Shown in pieces: positions 58,731 through 64,000 of a DNA stretch of 64,000 nucleotides. The notes beneath the pieces were generated by a model, which made no database searches, was not told where the DNA came from, and was given only the letters and a program-made list of their open reading frames with translations. The first letter of the stretch is position 1. Every line of letters starts with the position of its first letter. The DNA is from Nitrobacter sp047149785 (GTDB lineage Bacteria > Pseudomonadota > Alphaproteobacteria > Rhizobiales > Xanthobacteraceae), in contig NZ_BAAGBE010000001.1 of NCBI RefSeq assembly GCF_047149785.1, forward strand, positions 1,674,001 to 1,738,000, read 5' to 3'. Made by a program: the position numbers and the translations under genes.

Positions 58731-58944
58731 TCGCCCCTTTCGGCAGAACCGCCAGAGATCGCCTCAAGGGGCAGTCTCTGGTTTATGCGGGACACTCCTG
58801 CCCCAAACATGCGCTCGGCCAGCAACAGTGTTGCCCGGAATCATCATTCCGGCAGGGAGTCGGATGCCGGGATAGAATCCTTTTGACTGTGCGACGCGTT
58901 TTGATTTTTCTGGCAGTCGCTGGGTAGCAGGATGAGTACGTACG

Positions 58945-59034
58945 ATGCTGGAAACGATCACCGCCGTGTTTGGAATTATGAGTGTCGGCATTTTCCTGGC
59001 CCACGCGATCGACGGTTATTGGTCGCGGCCTTAA
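58945..59034 (+). CDS. Tiny membrane peptide (29 aa)
   Basis: MLETITAVFGIMSVGIFLAH followed by AIDGYWSRP. One hydrophobic helix; AGGATGAG upstream. The shape MxETIxAVxxxxSVGIFxAHA recurs in related genomes as tiny hypothetical proteins, as I remember it. Function unknown. Confidence 0.5.
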   Translation: MLETITAVFGIMSVGIFLAHAIDGYWSRP

Positions 59035-59079
59035 CCGGACGACGCACCACTTTTCAGACCGCCCTGCTTCGTCCGGCCG

Positions 59080-59538
59080 TCACGTCTCCGCCAGGTCGAA
59101 ATCCTGACGTAACCGTGCAGCCATGTCCCGAACGCGTCCCCGCCACAAGTCTGGATTGGCGATCGGTCCGGCCTCCGGCTTGATCGTCAGCATCGCGTTC
59201 CATGGATTTCCGCCGTAGACGGTCACCACCAATCCCCTTGCGGGCGCGCCCTCGAGCGTTTGCAACGCCTTCAGAATGATATCCGCCAGTTCGTCCGCGG
59301 TTTTGCAGCGGTCGTTGCTTTCCGCCGGTTGATCCGGCGTCATCACGGAGACGGCATCCGAAGACGGGCCACCGGGCGGCTCCCGCGTCGGCCGGGTTTT
59401 GTCCCCCGGCGATTCGGACAGAGCGAAGGGATCGTCTTCAGGCAGATCGGGCTGAGACGGCAACGCGTTAGGGCGCGTGCCCAGCACGTTCTGGATCAGG
59501 GCCAGCAATCCCTTATCCATGCCGCTGCTGTTACCCAC
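59080..59538 (-). CDS. Conserved hypothetical protein
   Basis: 152 residues from GTG 59538 (GGAG upstream); an ATG at 59520 lacks a ribosome binding site. N-terminal helix MDKGLLALIQNVLGTRP, an acidic/Pro-rich linker to about residue 75, then a compact C-terminal domain: TADELADIILKALQTLEGAP, ARGLVVTVYGGNPWNAMLTI and ending RLRQDFDLAET. No enzyme motif recognised; the C-terminal part looks well folded. Confidence 0.65.
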   Translation of the reverse strand: MGNSSGMDKGLLALIQNVLGTRPNALPSQPDLPEDDPFALSESPGDKTRPTREPPGGPSSDAVSVMTPDQPAESNDRCKTADELADIILKALQTLEGAPARGLVVTVYGGNPWNAMLTIKPEAGPIANPDLWRGRVRDMAARLRQDFDLAET

Positions 59539-59621
59539 GTCGCTCGCTCCGGTCGCTTGAGCTGCCCTGCCCTGACAAATATCCCTGTCATTGGCCGGCC
59601 CGTGAGTATCTTGCAGGAGTT

Positions 59622-59723
59622 TCAGCCCAGCGCCACCGCAATCAGCACCGTGACGAGCACGCCGAAACCGGCGAACGCGATATTGAGGAAATTCCGGGCC
59701 AAACCAGGTTCGGTGGTCAGCAT
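59622..59723 (-). CDS. Tiny membrane peptide (33 aa)
   Basis: MLTTEPGLARNFLNIAFAGF followed by GVLVTVLIAVALG. GGGGAG 8 bases before the ATG (59723). One membrane helix. Function unknown. Confidence 0.5.
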   Translation of the reverse strand: MLTTEPGLARNFLNIAFAGFGVLVTVLIAVALG

Positions 59724-59947
59724 GATGTTTCTCCCCGGTACGCAGAACAAGTTTTCTTAGAATGGGCGCAGAATCTTAATCAAAACTTTCAGGTTGAATC
59801 GCGAATCAGTGCGCCTGCGGCGACCCCGGGGCGATGGACCGTGGCGCACTGACAACGTGATCCGAATCACGCCGCAACAGGAAGACGGCCGTTACATCTG
59901 CCCGGACATTGCGGAAACCTTTACCGCCGCACCGACGGGAGACCGAC

Positions 59948-60127
59948 ATGACCCAACCGATCGCCGGCATTCGCGACCTCACGACGGACGAAATCGATCT
60001 CGTCGGCGGCGGACTGACCTGGGATTATGAAATCCGGTCCCCCGACGGCGTTCTGGACGTAGGCGTGAAACTCGACAAGACCACCGGACGGGAAATTCCC
60101 TACGCGATCTGGACCGCAGCACAGTAG
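59948..60127 (+). CDS. Small peptide with double-glycine leader
   Basis: 59 residues from ATG 59948 with GGGAG upstream. MTQPIAGIRDLTTDEIDLVG then GG: a leader of the same layout as the peptide at 58560 (R-x-L-x-x-x-E-I-D-x-V-x-G-G). The tail (GLTWDYEIRSPDGVLDVGVK) has no Cys. A hairpin at 60250-60291 may terminate it. Suspected exported peptide; maturation genes are not in the window. Confidence 0.65.
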   Translation: MTQPIAGIRDLTTDEIDLVGGGLTWDYEIRSPDGVLDVGVKLDKTTGREIPYAIWTAAQ

Positions 60128-60471
60128 CTTTCATCCATATACCGGCCAAGATTTAGGATATTTCAGCTACCTCTACGAGATCTGCTTGAACCTTTTGCGC
60201 GGTGCGACGACAGAGAATGGGCTGGGGGATTGCACTGCCCAGTCTAGGCACAACGTCACCGGGCGATCATATTCCGCTCAGGTGACGTTGTTGTTTGGAG
60301 AACGGTTACGTTCGAGCCCGGCAGATCTGAAGCGGAAAGTCGCTGGAGCCTGATTCAACTGCTCGAAAGCGTGTCGCAATTGCCCATCCTTGCCGGATTC
60401 GACCGGCAATCGATCAATCTTCCCAGTGCGCGGCATATGGGCGAGCAGAAGCGAAGCCGCTCTTCGAACGG
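60128..60471. other. Spacer with inverted repeat
   Basis: 344 bp between the leader-peptide gene and a convergent secreted-protein gene. It contains the perfect inverted repeat noted at 60250-60291; otherwise no supported gene. Confidence 0.5.
60250..60291 (+). terminator. Hairpin ACAACGTCACC/GGTGACGTTGT
   Basis: Perfect 11-bp arms (60250-60260 and 60281-60291) with a 20-nt loop, followed by TGTTTGG. Possibly a terminator for the leader-peptide gene, although the T-run is weak. Confidence 0.5.
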
Positions 60472-60750
60472 CTATGTACCGCCCGCGACCCCTATCCTGG
60501 ACTTCGGCCTGTTTTTGGCGCCGGCCTTGGGCTCCCGGTTTCGCACGCTGCCCCAGGGATCATTGGATGTCGTCGCGTCTGGAATCTTCCGCAACGTATC
60601 CTTGTAGGCTTTTTCGGTCGCCTGCTGTTTCGCGATCTCTTCCTGCGTCTTGCCGGGGCCGTCGGCGAGCAGGTTGAAATGCGGCGACTGTGCAAGGGCC
60701 GGCCCCGACAATAATGCCGCCATCAGCACGGATGCGCGCAGAACCTCCAT
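60472..60750 (-). CDS. Small secreted protein, DPWGS pair member 1
   Basis: 92 residues. Signal peptide MEVLRASVLMAALLSGPALA. The mature part shares the pattern A-Y-x-x-x-L-x-x-I-P-D-x-x-x-x-x-D-P-W-G-S with the next gene (AYKDTLRKIPDATTSNDPWG). It ends in a basic tail (NREPKAGAKNRPKSRIG). Periplasmic location expected; function unknown. Confidence 0.7.
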   Translation of the reverse strand: MEVLRASVLMAALLSGPALAQSPHFNLLADGPGKTQEEIAKQQATEKAYKDTLRKIPDATTSNDPWGSVRNREPKAGAKNRPKSRIGVAGGT

Positions 60751-60786
60751 CGAAATTCCCTCCTGCCAGTGCCCGCCGACCGATCG

Positions 60787-61041
60787 CTACTTCGGTTTCT
60801 TTTCGGCGGATGAAACGCCGAGACTCCCCCAGGGATCAAATTTCTCCTTGGAATCGGGGATCGTCTTGAGCGCTTCGTTGTAAGCCTTCTGGTTCACCTT
60901 CGTTTTCTTGGCCGGCTTCCGATCGCCGCCGTCACCGCGGCGATGATGACCGCTCCCCATCTGGGCGTCGGCGGGCGTCATCGGCGCCATGACCATCGTT
61001 ATCGCAGCACCGACCGTGAACGCAAATGCAGCCCGCTTCAT
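60787..61041 (-). CDS. Small secreted protein, DPWGS pair member 2
   Basis: 84 residues. Signal peptide MKRAAFAFTVGAAITMVMAP ending near TPADA. A His/Gly/Arg/Lys-rich middle (GSGHHRRGDGGDRKPAKKTK) and then AYNEALKTIPDSKEKFDPWG, the same motif as its neighbour 36 bp downstream. The two genes are tandem paralogues and probably one transcript. Confidence 0.7.
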   Translation of the reverse strand: MKRAAFAFTVGAAITMVMAPMTPADAQMGSGHHRRGDGGDRKPAKKTKVNQKAYNEALKTIPDSKEKFDPWGSLGVSSAEKKPK

Positions 61042-61397
61042 TGGTCCCTTCCTCTGCGAGAGCGGTACGCCAGGCCGGTTGCAACATTAAGGCAACCGCG
61101 GATCGCAAACCATTGAGCGAACCCAAAAATATTCGGGTTGCCGTTTTGACGGGTCGCCGGAGCAGCGCTTCCCGCCGTTCGGACCGTGACGTGCGATGCG
61201 AGGTCCCCCCGCTCAAGCCCGTCCGGCGGCCATTGTCGTCGGTCCTGGCTTGGTAAACACCCGGTAAATGCCGATGCGTATATTAAGCGTCGGCGCCAAT
61301 ATTATCTTCGAAGGTTTCCCCTAGCGTCTGCCGGAAGCAAGATCACGGCGCGGCGACGCGCGCGTGATCTCGCAATCCGTGCATGGGGGTTGGGGAC
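61042..61397. other. Divergent intergenic region
   Basis: 356 bp between the DPWGS pair (minus) and the GNAT gene (plus). Promoters for both are expected. No further gene or repeat is recognised. Confidence 0.5.
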
Positions 61398-62624
61398 ATG
61401 GTCGATATTGTCAATTGGGCTCCGGTGCGCCGCTCGTCTGCGCGAGGGTTCGCGGCGCGCACCCCCCAGACCGCAACACGATGTGACGCCTCAGCGCTCG
61501 CGTCGATCAGCATCGACCAATGGCGAACGCTTGCCGACCGCGCGGTCGAGCCCAATGCCTATAATCTCGCCGACTGGGAATTGCCGCTCGACGCAACGGC
61601 GCGCGACCGGACCAATGCCTCCGCGCTGACGGCACGCGCCGACGTGTCATCCGCCAACCCCGATGCCGGCGCGCTCATCGGCCTGATTCCGGTCATCTCC
61701 GCCTGGAGAGCCTACCGGATTCCGCTTCCCGTTCTGGTCAGCGCCGATCCCTATGGAACGCTGAGCACTCCGCTGCTCGATCGTGACTTTCCGAATGAAG
61801 CCGCCGCCATGCTGTTGCGCAAGGCTCGCGCCATCGGCCGGCACGCGCTGATCCTGCGCAACGTCGCGCTCGACGGCGCCGCCATGAAAGCGCTCACCGC
61901 GGCGCTGGACCACGACGGCATCAGGCCGCATCTGCTACAGACCCAAGTGCGAGCCTGTCTCGACGCGACGCAGGACGCCGACGACCTGCTGCGCGACGCG
62001 CTCGGCGTCAAGAAGCTGAAAGAGCTGCGCCGGCAGCGCAATCGCCTTGCGGAGCAAGGCGAGGTTTCGTTTCAGGTCGCGCGCGCGCCCGGCGATGTCG
62101 TGCCGGCGCTCGAAACGTTCCTTGAACTGGAAGCCAGCGGCTGGAAAGGGAAACGGGGCACCGCGTTGCTCCAGCACGACGGGGATGCGGCCTTCATCCG
62201 CCGCGCGGGCCCGTCGCTGGCCGAGCGAGGCCAATGTGAAATCGTGACCCTGCGCGCGGGCACGACGCCAGTGGCCGCAGCCATCGTGTTGCGCCATCAG
62301 GATCGCGCATTCTATTTCAAGCTTGGCGTGGATGAGAATTTCGCAAAGTTTTCGCCCGGCGTGCAGTTGACGCTCGACCTCACGCGGCATCTTTGCGCCG
62401 ACACGACAATTGCGACGGCTGACTCGACGGCCGCCCCGGATCATCCGATGATAAATCCGATCTGGCGCGGCCGGCTTGCGATCGGCGATGTGCTGATCCC
62501 GCTTCGCCGCCGCAGTCACGTCGTTCCGCTCGCTAGGGCGGCGCTGGCCCTGCGCCAATCGATACGCGAATCCGCGCGCCGCGTCGCCCATATCATCCGC
62601 AAGCGTCGGGAAAGAAACACATGA
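61398..62624 (+). CDS. GNAT-fold acetyltransferase of the BioF2/FemAB-like type
   Basis: 408 residues from ATG 61398 (alternative 61383). The C-terminal half matches the Acetyltransf_6 (BioF2-like) fold: KKLKELRRQRNRLAEQGEVS, FLELEASGWKGKRGTALLQH, CEIVTLRAGTTPVAAAIVLR, FYFKLGVDENFAKFSPGVQL. Such enzymes transfer acyl groups to sugars, peptides or lipids. The following gene overlaps it by 4 bp (ATGA), so they work together. The acceptor is unknown. Confidence 0.82.
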   Translation: MVDIVNWAPVRRSSARGFAARTPQTATRCDASALASISIDQWRTLADRAVEPNAYNLADWELPLDATARDRTNASALTARADVSSANPDAGALIGLIPVISAWRAYRIPLPVLVSADPYGTLSTPLLDRDFPNEAAAMLLRKARAIGRHALILRNVALDGAAMKALTAALDHDGIRPHLLQTQVRACLDATQDADDLLRDALGVKKLKELRRQRNRLAEQGEVSFQVARAPGDVVPALETFLELEASGWKGKRGTALLQHDGDAAFIRRAGPSLAERGQCEIVTLRAGTTPVAAAIVLRHQDRAFYFKLGVDENFAKFSPGVQLTLDLTRHLCADTTIATADSTAAPDHPMINPIWRGRLAIGDVLIPLRRRSHVVPLARAALALRQSIRESARRVAHIIRKRRERNT

Positions 62625-63562
62625 GCGTCTCCGAACCGGCGCCGGTCATCACCGCGGCCGACGATGCGCTGCGACGCGACTTCCCGCTCAAGCCGTTCGC
62701 GATCCGGCACGCTCTTGCGGGACATCCGCTGCTGACGCTGCCGCGCATCGCGCAACTGGCTGCCGAGCTGCCGCGCGACCTGATCGAGTACAATTCCGGC
62801 AAGGTGGCGATCAGCCAGGACCCCGATGCGATTCCCGCGATCGACCTCGATCCGATCGAGGTGGTGAAGCGGATCGAGACCGCCGGCGCCTGGATGGTGT
62901 TGAAGCGCGTGGAGAACGCGCCGGAGTATCGTCGCCTGATCGAGGATGCGCTGCTTTCGGTCGCGCGCGCCCGCGGCTTCGACAGCCTGCGCGCCGCCGG
63001 ATTCGAGCAGATCGAGGGCTTCCTGTTTGTCTCGTCGCCGAATTCGACCACGCCGTTCCATCTCGATAGCGAGGACAATTTTTTCGTCCAGATCCACGGC
63101 GAAAAGTTCTTCACGATCTACGACAACAGCGACCGCAGCCTCGTCTCCGACCACGAGATCGAGCGTTCGATGACGAAACACCGCAACCTGAAATTCGACG
63201 CGAGCTTCGCGCCGCGCGGCATCGAATTCCACATGTTCGGCGGCGACGGCTGCTTCGTGCCTTACCAGTGGCCGCATTGGGTGCGCACAGCCGGGTCGCA
63301 CTCGATCTCGATGGCGATCACCTGGAAAACGCGCGAGGTGCGCCGCTTCAACGATTTGCATTTTTTCAATTCGATGCTGCGCGGCATCGGCTGGCCGCAA
63401 AAGCCGCCGGGTGTGCAACCCGCGTTCGACGCGGCCAAGCTGGCGTTCTATCGCGCGGGCACTGCGGCGGTCAGGCCGCTGCGCGGCTCGATGACGATGC
63501 GGCGGATCCTGCGCCGCATCGCGCTCGGCAAGCGGGCGAACTATTATCTCAAAGACGCCTAG
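62621..63562 (+). CDS. Cupin-like (JmjC/2OG-oxygenase fold) protein
   Basis: 313 residues. Double-stranded beta-helix features: SSPNSTTPFHLDSEDNFFVQ gives the H-x-D iron pair, IHGEKFFTIYDNSD, and VPYQWPHWVRTAGSHSISMA gives the likely distal His. It resembles cupin_8-type 2-oxoglutarate-dependent hydroxylases and aspartyl/asparaginyl hydroxylase relatives. The N-terminal residues and the basic C-terminus (TMRRILRRIALGKRANYYLK) are extra. Coupled to the GNAT gene. Confidence 0.8.
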   Translation: MSVSEPAPVITAADDALRRDFPLKPFAIRHALAGHPLLTLPRIAQLAAELPRDLIEYNSGKVAISQDPDAIPAIDLDPIEVVKRIETAGAWMVLKRVENAPEYRRLIEDALLSVARARGFDSLRAAGFEQIEGFLFVSSPNSTTPFHLDSEDNFFVQIHGEKFFTIYDNSDRSLVSDHEIERSMTKHRNLKFDASFAPRGIEFHMFGGDGCFVPYQWPHWVRTAGSHSISMAITWKTREVRRFNDLHFFNSMLRGIGWPQKPPGVQPAFDAAKLAFYRAGTAAVRPLRGSMTMRRILRRIALGKRANYYLKDA

Positions 63563-63662
63563 AGCCTTTCCGCTTCTGATGGAATCAGAAGCGGGGCTCT
63601 ATGATTTTGATTTGACGCGTTTTCTTTACGCGAACCGGTAGCCACTTCGCTTGAAAACGCCC
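63561..63662 (+). repeat. GACGCGTTTTCTT-type intergenic repeat, copy 3
   Basis: AGAGCCTTTCCGCTTCTGAT, GGAATCAGAAGCGGGGCTCT, then the ATTTGACGCG core and GCCACTTCGCTTGAAAACGC, nearly identical to 26317-26424. A 20-bp tail fragment (TGCTTCGCTTGAAAACGCTA) is repeated at 63684, showing partial duplication. Confidence 0.9.
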
Positions 63663-63811
63663 TAGCTATTCCGCCCGAGGACATGCTTCGCTTGAAAACG
63701 CTATAGCCGGCCGGGCTCGGCAGCTCGCCGGGTCCGACTCTTGCCGTCGCGATGCCAGGAAGGCTCGTCCGGGCAGGACTGCCCCCTGTCATCGCCGTGG
63801 CGACCTGTGGT

Positions 63812-64000
63812 ATGGATCGTCTCCGTCGAACCGCACGAGGCCGCCGATTGTCGGGCATTTCACTCTACACGCTGTCGGTCTGGGTGCTGCCGCTCGTCAT
63901 CGCGATCACCTTTCACGAAGCCGCGCACGGATTTGTCGCGCACCGGCTGGGTGACAACACCGCCTGGCAGCTCGGCCGCGTCAGCTTCAATCCGCTGAAA
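63812..64000 (+). CDS. Site-2 protease (M50) family membrane protease, 5' part only
   Basis: First 63 residues, cut by the window end. ATG at 63812 (or TTG 63848). LYTLSVWVLPLVIAITFHEA then AHGFVAHRLGDNTAWQLGRV: HEAAH is the zinc-binding HExxH motif in the first membrane helix, and the stretch ending RVSFNPLK is typical of small membrane M50 proteins of the sporulation IVFB/YwhC kind. Substrate unknown. Confidence 0.85.
   Translation, partial: MDRLRRTARGRRLSGISLYTLSVWVLPLVIAITFHEAAHGFVAHRLGDNTAWQLGRVSFNPLK

Overview
The window reads as chromosomal DNA of a high-GC alphaproteobacterium in the order Hyphomicrobiales (Rhizobiales), most likely of the Bradyrhizobiaceae/Nitrobacteraceae group (Bradyrhizobium, Rhodopseudomonas, Nitrobacter, Afipia relatives). 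The grounds are the protein signatures (DUF2336, the DUF1476 F1-ATPase zeta subunit, PurS/PurQ/PurL as three polypeptides), a GAAC-N7-GAAC type SOS box before recA, and several families of intergenic palindromic repeats that I associate with this group. The genus cannot be fixed from the sequence alone.

Layout. 1-7.1 kb: the classic transcription/translation block on the minus strand, tRNA-Trp - secE - nusG - rplK - rplA - (terminator) - rplJ - rplL - rpoB (rpoB is cut by the window edge). 7.3-10 kb: small accessory genes, namely a FecR N-terminal-domain-only membrane protein, a 61-aa membrane protein, an Omp25/31-type barrel, a lipoprotein and a His-rich secreted peptide. 10.3-16 kb: NAD kinase, a response regulator with an adjacent Hpt protein, a DUF2336 protein with a repetitive acidic tail, and a lysozyme-like/transglycosylase-like secreted or exported factor. 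16-23.4 kb: hisI, folE, an IscU-like scaffold, a ClpP-like periplasmic protein, yidD, a patatin, a CBS protein and a rhomboid protease. 24.5-28.2 kb: PAS_5 protein, HD-GYP protein, murI and rpsD.

28.3-38 kb holds the grxD / bolA / purL-purQ-purS-purC block, with the ergothioneine genes egtB-egtD and an ltrA gene lying between grxD and bolA. 38-39.5 kb: F1 zeta subunit, a secreted protein and cyanase. 39.7-42.8 kb is the most foreign-looking part: an HTH protein, an AT-rich non-coding stretch with a 100-120 bp direct repeat, and then a tight three-gene operon of lower GC whose last product ends in a HEPN-type R-x4-H motif behind a winged-helix-like N-terminus. This is my best candidate for an undescribed (possibly defence or toxin-like) system.

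42.9-57.6 kb is housekeeping: trmJ fused to a degenerate DUF559 nuclease fold, icd, a Kef-type antiporter, a tandem VOC protein, alaS, a tandem glycine riboswitch driving gcvT-gcvH-gcvP, and SOS-controlled recA. 57.8-61 kb is a cluster of very small genes: tiny membrane proteins, two or three peptides with double-glycine leader motifs, and two paralogous secreted proteins sharing a DPWGS motif. 61.4-64 kb carries a GNAT/BioF2-like and cupin-like gene pair and the start of a site-2-protease family gene cut by the window edge.
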